A DNA stretch of 64,000 nucleotides from the NCBI GenBank assembly GCA_905221605.1, contig CAJNDS010000813.1, forward strand, positions 715,001 to 779,000, given 5' to 3'. Both the position numbers and the translations under genes were made by a program. The notes beneath the pieces were generated by a model. The model had not been told where the DNA came from and searched no databases. It was given only the letters and a program-made list of their open reading frames with translations. The stretch is from Symbiodinium natans. Lineage: Eukaryota; Sar; Dinophyceae; Suessiales; Symbiodiniaceae. Shown here one piece after another: positions 1-11,214 of the stretch. The stretch's first letter is position 1, and each line of letters starts with the position of its first letter.

Positions 1-54
1 TTTAGGGTGTAGGATTTAGGGTTTTTGGGAAAAGGGAAATACGGGCCAGGGCAC

Positions 55-3000
55 ATGCACTGAGCAAGCAGACACATGGTCTCGTCGACCTGGCCCGCGG
101 GATCTTGGCAGATGCTGCTGGTGACATCTGCGAGCCACGCAGTCATCACCCGGATCTTGGGAATCAATTATTTTAGTGTATGTGAGATCAGGATGTATAC
201 ACATAGCCGATCTCGAAAAACACATGATCGGATCAGCTCGGTGCAGCCAGGTAACATTGTAGGCTTTTCCTTGAAGCTCACATTCACCATCTTTGAATTT
301 GAACATTTTCGGTGTGAACAGCGGCTGGGAATGCCTGCAGCAAGGGTATGGGTTAGGGTTTAGGGTTTAGGGCTTAAGGCTTAGGGCTTAGAGGCTAGGC
401 TGAGGGCTTAGAGGTTAGGGCTTGGGTTTAGGGCTTAGGGCCTGGGATATGTTACTCCTCAATAAAAGGGGTCGCCAAAAAACACTACGAGGCTTGCAGC
501 TAGCACTGCTCCTGAATTTGCTGTCGTTAAAAATGAAGATCCTGACATCCTGAAACTGGAGGGTTCGGGGTGCACGGGCGGGGGGGGGGGGGGGGTGGGC
601 AGCAGGGTGGCAGCGCATGGTGGGCAGAGGGAAAGGGGGGGGGAAGGGGAGGAAGGGAAGGGTCAGGAAAGGGGGGGGCGTGGTGAGGCCTCCCATCCAG
701 CGATCGAGGAGCTGGCTGTGTGTTCACACAGCCAGCTACCAGAGACCCCAGCAAGCGCATGGCGCATCGCCTTGCTGTCATACAGCAGCCGCCTGCTGCG
801 TTGGCCTCAAAGCCTCTTGCTGCACTGCCAGAGCAGCACAGTCCTCGAATCGCACCCCTGAGCTCCAGGCCAACGGGCTCAACACACTCCCTTCAAAGGC
901 GGCAAGGAGGTGCTTGGTGGGGGCTGCACAGTGGGGGGTAGGGGGAGGAGGGGGCAGGGGAGGAGGGTGGAGCAGGGGCAGGGGGGGGGGGGGGGCAGGC
1001 TTTGCCAACTCCCGCACCCACAAGGGGGCTTGGCAAGCACAACACACCATAAATTCAGCTTGAGGGCTTTGGGCTTGAGGTTCCCAGATCTTCCAAAACC
1101 ACTCAATAAAAAACTCAAATTATGAGTCCTTAGTGTATTTGTCCCTTGATTAAGGGGTTTTGGAAGATCTGGGGCGCTTAGGCTTTAAGGTACTAGGGTG
1201 TAAGGTCTTGCCCAGTTCAGGGTTGTAGGCCTTTGGGTTTTCAGATTCTATGATTTGCTGGGGGTTTTGTCCAACGCTGTTCGGAGTTTTCAGGTTTCAT
1301 TTGGGCTTCTTTGGAGACCGAGAGTGAAAGGTTCAGGGATTGGGGTAGGAACACCTGGAGTCGTATCCGGCTGAAACGGACAGGGTGTGGTAGAGCTTCT
1401 TAAGGAATGCTTCCAGTTTTGGGTTGGGGTCTAGGCTTTCATGGTTGATGGGCTGCAGTTTGAGATTTAGGCTTTAGGGCTCATGGTTTAGGCTTGGGGA
1501 GTCTTGGCTTTGCGGTTGATGGTCTTGGGGTTTGACATCAGGGGTTCCAGGTTTGCATTTCTTGGTTTAGGTTTCCGGGGCACCAGCCAAGGCACGAGAT
1601 CTTGCGCTGCGCACACCATTGGCCAAATTCTACGAAGGCAAGCTTGAGTTGCTCGGCTTGCGCAATATCACCCCAGTGGGCCTGCGTCAGTTGAATTGAA
1701 AGCTTTAAGGGGCGCAGGGCTTAGGGTTGTAGCTTGGCTTTGATTTGTGATTGACTGCTATTGGGGGCCTTCTCAAGAAGGATCATGAGGCAGGCAGCAC
1801 ATGACCATTGGAGGGGGCCCAAGTTCACTGTGTGAAGCGAACACCACCGCAATTGCTCCGGGTGGAAGCCTTTCACATGCAAGAGGAAGCCTGAGTGATG
1901 ATCCGAAACTTTCCTTTAGGTGTGTTGAGGGCTTGGGGCTTGAGATTCCAATCAATCCAGCACACAAAAAGTTGCACTCTTCTAGTTGGGCAGCTTCGGT
2001 GCTGGTTCGAGTCTGGAGCACACTCTGCAGTGAAGCTTGCTAAGGAGCGACGTGGCCTCTGCGGATCTTGCAGCTTGGAGGGCAAGTCCAGGAAATTGTC
2101 CAACTCAACATGGCAATGATGACACATTTTTCTCTTCGTGCTCCAGCCTGTCTTTAACTGGAACCACTCCTCGGGAGAAGCCGAGAACACTTCACTCAAC
2201 TCCGGGTTGAGGGTTTGGGGCTTGGGGTTGAGGGTTTAGGGTTTAGGGTTTAGGACATGCTAACTGGATGCGCGAGAAAATATTTTAGTATTTGCCGAGG
2301 GTCTTTAAAAAATTTCCAATCACCACGGTACTCAGTGATGGCAACCAACGGGAGAGGTTCGGGGGACAGCTCGGGGTCGCAACTCTCCGCATTGAAGCAG
2401 CCTTGGGCAGTGAGGATTGGCCTCTGCGGCTTGTACCCAGCGAAGAGGCAGTTCAAGCTGGCCACGATCTTAGCCGATAGGTTGAGGGGAAGTACAAAAT
2501 AAGCCAAAGTCGAAGAAACTTCAGAAAACCCAAAAAAGGCACAAGGCTGACTCAGCATGTACCCAGCAAGATTCCGGTTTCATGTAGGCTTGCAAGGTGT
2601 CGAAGCCACAGGAGAGGGACAGTCTAAGTACGAAGAGCGGGTGGTGTGTCTCCATTGAGGAGCGGCGCCCATCTAATAGGAAGCCTAGAGACACAACAAG
2701 GAGTTTGTTGTGGGCCTCGTCAAACTGCGCATCATCGCCGTACAAAAAGGCTGGAAGGTGGTTTGCAGTAGTACCCCAGTGGTTCTTGGCCCAAGACATA
2801 TATTTTCCAGCATGGCGCCAGTAGGCAGCAACATCGTCCATGTCGAAGTTCTTTAAGACATTGTTTGTCTTCAGGTAGCCCATCAATTCGTGCGGAAGTA
2901 TGATTGGCATACGTCTGATCAGGGAAACATATTTTGAATATCACTTTAGGGTTCAGGGTTCCTCAACCCGAAACCCTATAAGCCTTGCCTCAACATGAGG

Positions 3001-3970
3001 GTTTAGGGCTTACGCAGATTACAAGCAGAAATTCCATTGCACCTCATGACCACCACATCCTGGGCCACACTTTTCAGCATCGGTACCTCCACAGTCGAGA
3101 GTGGGACCTTCGTGTCAGAGCACACAGCAACAAATAATCCCCATCGATATCATTAAATAGACCGAAACTTAACATCACCTCGAGCTGCAGCATTCCAAGC
3201 ACCGAGCGTGCGTAACGTATCTCGTTCGACGTTTGAGGGCCATGCGCCTGTTGCCCCAGCTCGCCTGATTTTGTCTGCCATCGGATCTAGCCGGGCACCA
3301 CGGGCAGTGAGCTCCTGCCGACATTAATTAAAAATGAAGCTGCACACATAAAAAAAATAATGAGCGGTCACACACCTTGTGCGACTCTTCAAGAAGCTGG
3401 CGGGCTGCACTGAAGCTCAGGTCCTGCAGGCTTCGCCCCCCCTCCCTTGCATGTGCAAATGACTTTAGGTGCACACACCAACGAAACAAGGTCCCCTCGG
3501 CCAGTGCAGCGAAGAACGTGTCGGGACAGTGGCCCCAGGGGCTCATCAGCATCTGCGGGCGAGAGTAATTAAACAAAGAGGCAACTTTTTGCATTTAATG
3601 CACACATGCATCGGCAGGCACGCAACATGTTTGCACACTGCTGTCAAACAATGTCAGGGTTGGTACTGATCCCAGGTTCCACCCAGGCAAGCATTCGATG
3701 AGTGAATGCTACAGCAAAAGGCTGTACGATCGCACGGCCAGCATTCGTCTGCTGGGCTCAGAACCACCGACGAGACACACTAGGGCATGCTCCAAACAGT
3801 CCGCCCAAACACAAAATTAAACAAAATCTCAACCCGTAGACCCTTCGAGCATTTGTGGGCTAAAACAGGCTGGAGGCTTGCGAATTACAGAACATCGAAA
3901 CTCGGAGCTGCTCAGGCATGCCAGGAATCGTTTTTTCAGCATCAAGCAAATTAAAAAGTAGCTGCACCAT
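55..3970 (-). CDS. Gene A: abundant dinoflagellate family of unknown function, 3' end outside window
   Basis: Multi-exon minus-strand gene starting at ATG 3970, 36 nt after the stop of gene B. Exons that join in frame: 3878-3970, 3475-3552, 3376-3423, 3179-3314, 3023-3107, 2563-2914, 2304-2468, 1998-2199, 1769-1890 and about 1570-1681, with further coding stretches near 220-300 and 55-155. Visible modules are LPHEL...YWRH...YGDDAQF (exon 2563-2914), ITEYRGDWKF followed by MCHHCH (2304-2468 and 1998-2199), and RWCSLHTVNLG (1769-1890). From memory these match a very numerous Symbiodiniaceae family with no assigned function; that match is not verified. Conserved Asp in YGDDA and RGDWK plus a CxxC/His cluster would fit a DDE-type transposase, but this is only an inference. 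Introns contain TTTAGGG words and G-rich tracts. Exon positions are good to a few bases; the gene continues beyond position 1. Confidence 0.7.
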
Positions 3971-4006
3971 GCGAAAGTACCCCAAAACTTGGCTCTAGGC
4001 ACAGGA

Positions 4007-6510
4007 TCACTTGTTCTTGCCCTTTGCTTTGCCTTTCGCCTTCGCTTTGCTCTTTGGGTTTGCCTCAAGCCAGTGTCATGCATGCGAGTCTTCACACATC
4101 GTACAAGACATGACCCACAGCTGCGGTTAGATGTGAGTCCAGGCTACCACCTTCTTGATGTGACCCGAAGAGGTTGCGTAGGAAGCCAGAATCCCCACCA
4201 AGTCATCAATCTTGCCCTTGACCACATTGAGGTCCACTTCCTGGATGTTGTCGAGATCCGCCCGAAGGTCCGTCATTGCGCCCTCAAGGTTGCCCTTGTG
4301 CAAGTCGAGATCAGCAACATACCCATTCTTCAGCGGCGCAGACCTTGCAATATGATACCAACCCTAAACCCTAAGCCTGACCTGGGCCCTAAAGCTTACA
4401 CTACACCCTACCAGAAGGTTCGGTACTTATAACCGAAATCCCAAGCACTATATAATAGAACATGCTTCTAGTTGGTTCTAAGTTCCTGCGAACCTCCAAC
4501 AATAGTAAACCCCAGGCCCCTAAACCCAATTAAGCCCACTGTACCAGCACAGGTTCTGACTAAACATGTGCCCAGAAACAAATCTTTGTCTGGAATAGCC
4601 TTGATCTTCTCTTGCAACTCTTCAATCTCATCTAACTTGCCTTGCGCCTGCTGAACTTTGGCATTCGCCTTCACCACAGTAGGGTTCTTCACATTCGGCG
4701 GATTTTCGTACTGTTGCAAGGTTTCCGCCGACCCCAGAGTAAGCAGCCCTGCAGGTTGTGGCAGCACCGAGACGACACTGCTAGCACTTGCCGCCGGGCC
4801 ATTCTGGCTGCCAAGCACCGCTGCTGTCCGCGTGTGGGGCCTCACGGAGATGCAAATTGGGGGAGGAAATCTATAGAGAGATCACATAAGTAGGTTGGGG
4901 GGTAGTTGAGGGTCTGTGGGTTCGCATATTAAGGCCAGTTTGGGGTGGAGGGTTTTAGGGGCTCTTGCTATGTCTGCACACATGGCTTCACGGAGAAACG
5001 AAGGGGGGGGGGGGGGGGGGGGGGGGAGGAAATCTTTTTAGAGATATCTCTCTGGTTCAGGGTTAATAATATAGGGGTTGACATATACATTGTGGGGGTT
5101 CTTGCAGTCTTGCACCACTCCATATTTAAATGCAGAAGAGCTTCATGACGACACGCGTTTGCGCTCCGTCAAGGTCCATCTCAGCCCTGTGGCTCGTGGT
5201 AACCTCGTTGTGCTGTTTTTTGACCACTTCTGCCCCACCAAACACCCTCAGCAGCTCCCAGTCCTGCATTTTTAGGTTGGGTTGTAGGGTTGTTTAAAGG
5301 CCTGGGATTTAGGGTTGGGGTTTTAGACCCTTTAGTTGAGGTCTTTTAGGGCTGGGCTTCGGGTTGGGTAGCTCCTCCCGGCCAGGGAGGTCTGGATGAC
5401 AAAGGATCCAAGGGGCTTCTTGGGAGTTCGGATTTGCATCGAGCTCGCGCTGTAGACGGCGCTTTTCTGACCGAATCAACTCCGCATTCGCCAGTCCCTC
5501 CTTCTTTACCAGGTCACAGAAGCGGGTGTACTGGTCGTTGGACAAGACATCTCTGGCCGTGGTGCTGGTTGCAGTCCTCACCACCGTCGAGCGGAGCCAG
5601 TCGCCACCAGCATCCAGATAATCCTCGAAGAGTTCCGTCAACACGTCAGGCCCTAGAAGGATGATCCAGAAATCGAATCGAATTCCCAGAGCTTTGATCA
5701 CTAGCCTAGGACAAGCTCTGAACATTCAGCAAGTGTCGCGTGGATGTGGTCTGCGCAGCTTTGAGCACTTCCGGCGGGGTCTCAGAACCTCGAGCGTACA
5801 CCAAACACGAGCACAAACATACATATACAAAGAGAGTCAGCAATCGACCCGACTTGCAAACATGAAGCTCTGCAAGGTTCGCTTGAACTTCATGTACAGA
5901 GCATGGGCACATCGCATGTCACGCTCCAGCTCCGTCTCGCCTTCCTTCAGCTGGCGGGTTGACGCCTGGTCCACAGACAGTTTCAGGTTTGAATGTAACT
6001 CATGATGGGACTCGACTTTCTGGGTGGGGTCTCATCTTGCACGCCTGGAGTAGCTCGAAGCTGGATTGCCGGTTCAATGCCTTGTACACCGCACCCTTGG
6101 GCTGTGCTTGCTTCTGCAATTGACGGCTTTGTGCCTCGGGCGTACATCTGTCGAGAAAAAACTCAGGTTGTAGATAGACACACACATAGATATATATAAT
6201 ATATATGTATACAAATATATATATATATATATATACATATACATACACACATAAATAAATAAATAAATAAATATATATATATATATATATAGGGTTTAGG
6301 TGTTTAGGGGTTTATGGGGTTTATGGGGTTTAGGGGTTTAGGGGGTATAATGGTTTAGTTTAGGGGTTTAGGGTTTAGGGGTTTAGGGGTTTAGGGGTTT
6401 AGGGGTTTAGGGGTTTAGGGGTTTAGGGGTTTAGGGGTTTAGGGGTTTAGGGGTTTAGGGGTTTATGGGTGTAGGGGTTTAGGGGTTTAGTGGTTTAGGG
6501 GTTTAGGGGT

Positions 6511-6547
<37 letters not shown>

Positions 6548-9500
6548 TTAGCCGTTTAGGGGTTTAGGTGTTTAGGGCTTTGTAGAGCTCTCGTCTTCTG
6601 TCGCCCAAAGCAATCAGCCCAAGCCCACCTCTTTTGGAATTCCAGCATTCGCAGCCAAGGACTGCTGCTGCACACCTGGCTCGTCTGCAAGCGGCTGCTC
6701 CTGTGTGGGCTGTGGCTCGACACAAGCTGCCGGGGTATTTCTGGTTTGAAGGGACTACAGTGTTCAGGGTTCGGTTGCTCTCCCATGGCCCAACTGGACT
6801 TTGAGTTCGAAATTTCATGCTGTTTATGGCTCCTTCCCTGGCCCAGCCACTTTGCTCAGCTCGACTGCACCACCTCCATCAGCTGAGGTGGACACATCTT
6901 GCACAGGCTCTGGCGGCAGCTGCACTGACTCCTGCATGGCAAGACCCACAACATCTCTGTCCCAAAACCTGAAGCTTAGGTAAGGATCCTAGGTTTTCAA
7001 GGTTGAGGGTTTAGGGTACGTTGATGAATTTCAGCTGGAGGCCTCTAATTATATAAGTTTTTTAGGATTCGTGCAGATCTTTACGTTAGGGGTGCACAGA
7101 CAGTACTTGGGCATGAAATGGGCTTAGGGGCTGGAATGCCCCCCCTCCATCACCCCAACATCTCCTCGAAATTTCCAGCCAAGGACTGGTTCGGCACATC
7201 TGGCCATGCATCTGGCTGCTCCTCCATCGCTTCTGGCGCCTGGACAAGCGGGCTTGGGTTAGAGGAAAATAGAGGGAAAGGGGAAAATGGTTCTTGGGGT
7301 TAGCTGCGTTGGCCTGTGAAGGCGGTGTTCGGAGTTTGGGGTTTCCTCTAGTGCTACCAGGGCCCCTTAAAGTCCCATCCCCTCCACCCCTTTAATGAGC
7401 TTTCAGGGTTGCATGATCCTGTTGGCCACCACTTGGTGGTCAGTCTCGACAGCACTCACTATAGCTAGCAGCCCACACCCCAAACAGGACCCGATATCAT
7501 GAAATACCCCATCAGCCGACAGGCGCAAGTGTAAAACCAGATTCGGTGTTCCATCCCCAGATCCAAACCCCGACCATGGGTTTGGGGTTTAGGGCTGAGG
7601 GTTAGGGTTTGGGATGCAAAAAGGGTTTGGGGTTTGGGGTTTAAGGTTTGGGGTTTCGGGTTTAGGGAAAATCCTAAAGCCTAAGCCCCACTTTCAAATC
7701 AATCGCGAAATCCCAAACCATTGACCATTGGAGATAATAGAGTTTAGTTTCCCTGGCCCAGCCATCAACCCAGCCTCAGCACAGCCACTTGTCGCAGCCA
7801 AGGACACATCTGTCGACGACACACGCGGCCAGAGTGGCTCCTGGCCCAAAACTTTGGGATTTAAGGGCTTGAGAATTCAAGGGCTCAGGGTTCAGGTTCT
7901 AGGTGGTGGGGTCACGCTTTGGGGTTTTGGGGTTTACGGACTTGGGTTTTGCGCTCAAGCTTCAGGGGTTTCGGGGACTTGTCTGGGCCTGGGCAGGCTC
8001 CCGATCCAGATCTGCATGTAGAAGGTCTTCCATCTCAGCAGAAAAAGCCTGCTCATCGAATGTCATCTCCTCAGGGATCATCGGCACTTGCAGGATCTGG
8101 GCCTCGGTGTACGTTTTCTTGAGTGCCTCCTGCTCTTTGCCGCGCACCAGTTCATACAAGGATAGAATCAGCGGCAGAGCTTTTTCAACCAAACCCATCA
8201 ACCTTTCCTCTTTCTCTGCCACATCAGCCCGCATCTCCTTTTCTTTGTTCTCCTTCCATGTTTGGGTGGCATCTGTCCTGCAGCTTGCCGCAGCTTCACT
8301 GATGCGCCCATGTGCCAGGTCCTGCGATATCTTCCCCAACATCGCCTGCACTTGGCGTTCCATGGCAGCAGTGACCTGCTCATACTTTGTTTCGAAAGTC
8401 CTGTAGGCAGCCATTTCTTGCCAAGCTGTAGTGATCATATCTAGAGTGGGTCGAAGAATGTGCTCCACCTCATACGGGTTCAAGACACCATCGTGGTACT
8501 TCAAGAAGCTAGTGGCCGGAACGCAGTTAGCAGCATCACGCAGCAAAACCCTGCCAGCCCATTCGATCAACCCCTCAGCACCAGGGACCTTCGCCTCCAT
8601 GTGAAGCATGTCAGGCTGTTCAATTTGATCATCACTATTGGCAAGAGCAAAGCCGAAGTAGTGCAGGGCCAGCACATCCTTTAGGCCCAAGCCCTGGCCC
8701 TCCATCTCACCTTCACACAACAACTCCTCTTGCGTCCTCTGGCTTCCCAGCACGATGGTACTCATAGTATCTGGACTGCGCAAGGTGCTCCGGCCGGCGA
8801 TCGATCCTGGTGTTTGAGCATGCACTAGTACCTAAAGCAAGGCATTACAGTTAAACCCTAAACCCTAAACCCTAAACCCCCCCCCCAAAAAAAAAAACCC
8901 TAAACCCTAAACCCTCAACCCTAAACCCTAAACCCTGGATCCCAAAAACTTCAACCTTGAGACGGCACACAGAAGCGCACTGCTGCCATGACTCGATCAG
9001 AGCCCACAAGCATCTCTGTGTCTGCACCGTCTGGCCGAGCAGAGCTGGCCTCACCATGGAGGGCAGGGAAGACATTATTCACAAAGCAAGCTAGCTGGCT
9101 CAGGATTGCAACAAATTTGAGGGCCTGCGAGTCATCCTCGAACAACTGTCGTGCCGGCAAACAAGGCTTCTTGAGGGGGGGGCTTCGGATCGGCGGAGAG
9201 GGTTGCGGAGGGCTTTCCATTGGCACATCCTCGGCCGCAGAGTGCACAGGCCACGACTTAAAAGGTGTTTCAGGAAGCTGGCTTTGCTTTGATATTTGGG
9301 TCTCCTCCACCTCCATTTCCTCATGTGGAGGAATCAAGGATGGCATGGGTGGATCATGAACGGTTGGGACTGCAGCCATGCTTTGAACTGGCCATGGTGT
9401 TGGGACTGCGGACGTGCCTTGAACTGGCTCATGTGGTGTCGGGACTGCAGCCGTGCCTTGAACTGGCTGTGGTGTTGGGACTGCAGCCATGCTGACTGAC

Positions 9501-10608
9501 TGCGGTGTCGGGACTGCAGCCATGCTCATGCTCTCATCTTGCTGCGGTGTTGGGACTGCAGCCTTGCTTGGAACTGGCTGTGGCGTTGGGACTGCAACCG
9601 GCACCATGCTTTGATCAACTTGCTGCGGTGTTGGGACTGCAGCCATGCCTTGAACTGGCTGTGGTGTCGGGACTGCAGACATGCTCCCAACATTCACTTG
9701 CCGTGGTGTTGGGACTGCAGCCTTGCTTTGAACTGGCTGTGGTGTTGGGACTGCAACCGGCGCCATGCTCTCATCAACTTGCTGCAGTGTTGGGACTGCA
9801 GCCGTGCCTTGAACTGGCTGCTGTGTTGGGACTGCAGCCATGCTCTCAACATTAACTTGCTGCGGTGTTGGGACTGCAGCCTTGCTTGGAACTGGCTGTG
9901 GTGTTGGGACTGCAACCGGCGCCATGCTCTCATCAACTTGCTGCAGTGTTGGGACTGCAGCCGTGCCTTGAACTGGCTGCTGTGTTGGGACTGCAGCCAT
10001 GCTCTCAACATTAACTTGCTGCGGTGTTGGGACTGCAGCCTTGCTTGGAACTGGCTGTGGTGTTGGGACTGCAGCCATGCTCTCACCAACTTGCTGTGGT
10101 GTTGGGACTGCAGCTGTGCTTTGAGCTGGCGCTGGGACTGCAGACATGCTCCCAACTTGCTCTGGTGTTGGGACTGCAGCCGTGCCTTGAACTGATTGCG
10201 GTGTTGGGACTGCAGCCATGCTCTGCTCTTGTATGGTTGGGACTGCAGCCATGTTCTGCTGCGGTGTTGGGATCTGCTTAGCCAGGCTCTGCCGTGGTGT
10301 CGGGACTGCAGCCGTGCTCTGCCGTGGTGTTGGGACTGCAGCCCTGCCCTGAACTGGCTGTGGTGTTGCGACTGTGCAGGGCCCACTGGGCTGACGCGTC
10401 TGTGTTGTCGGGCCAGTCTTCACCACTACAGGTCCTGGCGCTGGTGTTGTTGGCGGCTTGGGTTTCACGGCTGGTGCAGGATTTTTTGGGGCCTGGCCCG
10501 CTTCCAGATCCACTTTCACACCTTTCGGCAGTGCAGGTGTCAGCACGAAACCTGCGCAATTCATGCACTTGGTGAAGAAAAGAATCCCCCTAAACCCTAA
10601 ACCTCACG

Positions 10609-10640
<32 letters not shown>

Positions 10641-11201
10641 ACCCTAAACCCTAAACCCTAAACCCTAAAAAGCCCTAAATTTAAACCCAAAACCCCTAAA
10701 CACACGAAACACTGCCCTAAACCCTTACACTGTCTCCTCCTGGAGCCCCAGCGTGGTCAGGACACTTTTCAGAAAATTATCCCACCTACCCGCCCTCCCC
10801 CCTCCCCCCCCACCCTCCCACATGCACTTCAGATTTCAGGTTTCGTACCCACATGCAACTGCACAGCCAAGGATCACAGATGCAACTGGGCGCCTCCCGT
10901 TCCATCTTCGGTCTTCTCGAGCTTTGGCATCACCAGCTTCAGCTTTCCGGGCATAGAACCTTAATAAAGACCACCGAACTCTGGATATCGATTTTATTTA
11001 GACAATTAGAAGACAGGAGCCATGTACATGGTAGATTGCAAGCCAGTCACCTTTGGCAGCTTTGGGCAAGGCAGGCTTACCTAGAGGTGGCGGCGCACTT
11101 GTTGTAGGAGCCTTCGCTGGTACATCCACTTTCGCAGGAGGGGTCTTCAATGGAATTTTCCGGCGGATAGCTGGCCCAGTGCCACCTGTATCACCTGACA
11201 T
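4007..11201 (-). CDS. Gene B: 1257-aa proline-rich and coiled-coil protein, 13 exons
   Basis: ATG at 11201, TGA at 4007-4009. Exons: 11081-11201, 8981-10551, 7989-8831, 7775-7840, 7165-7239, 6851-6931, 6629-6700, 6045-6134, 5881-5965, 5373-5652, 4601-4840, 4151-4343, 4007-4063. Lengths sum to 3774 nt (1258 codons) and the phase holds at every junction. All but one acceptor are AG followed by G; donors are mostly GT, GC or GA. One junction (4601/4343) needs a GG/GC reading because of repeated bases. The protein has a short basic N-terminus, a long Pro-rich tandem repeat (exon 2), a helical, charged region (exon 3), four short phase-0 Pro/Gln-rich exons that look duplicated, a module ELFEDYLDAGGDW...HPDLPG (5373-5652), a coiled coil (4601-4840) and a Lys-rich tail. 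The HPD-type module resembles, from memory, proteins that accompany the gene A family. Function unknown; an intrinsically disordered scaffold with coiled coils is the most that can be said. Confidence 0.75.
6174..6545. repeat. AT dinucleotide tract, TTTAGGGG array and GA tract
   Basis: This stretch lies in the intron of gene B between exons 6629-6700 and 6045-6134. An AT/TA tract (about 6190-6290) is followed by a TTTAGGGG array, an 8-base variant of the telomere word (6290-6510), then a run of GA (6511-6545). Confidence 0.9.
8848..8937. repeat. CCCTAAA array in an intron of gene B
   Basis: Short telomere-like array in the intron between exons 8981-10551 and 7989-8831, interrupted by a C tract and an A tract. 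A second short array (10587-10670) lies in the first intron. Confidence 0.85.
9355..10380 (-). repeat. Coding minisatellite: Ala-Val-Pro-Thr-Pro repeats
   Basis: Within exon 2 of gene B a unit of about 36-45 nt recurs more than 20 times and encodes variants of A-A-V-P-T-P-Q-x-V followed by a short spacer. A longer block of about 150 nt is also duplicated (around 9700-9850 and 9880-10020) with few differences. The frame is kept throughout, so the repeat is translated. The complementary strand is also open in this stretch, which is a composition effect and not a second gene. Confidence 0.9.
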
Positions 11202-11214
11202 GATCGATGCATTT

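Noticed and set aside
9505-10386. Plus-strand and second minus-strand frames over the Pro-rich repeat
   Set aside because: Open because the repeat unit is close to a multiple of three and lacks stops in several frames; the spliced gene B frame is the only one that connects to other exons.
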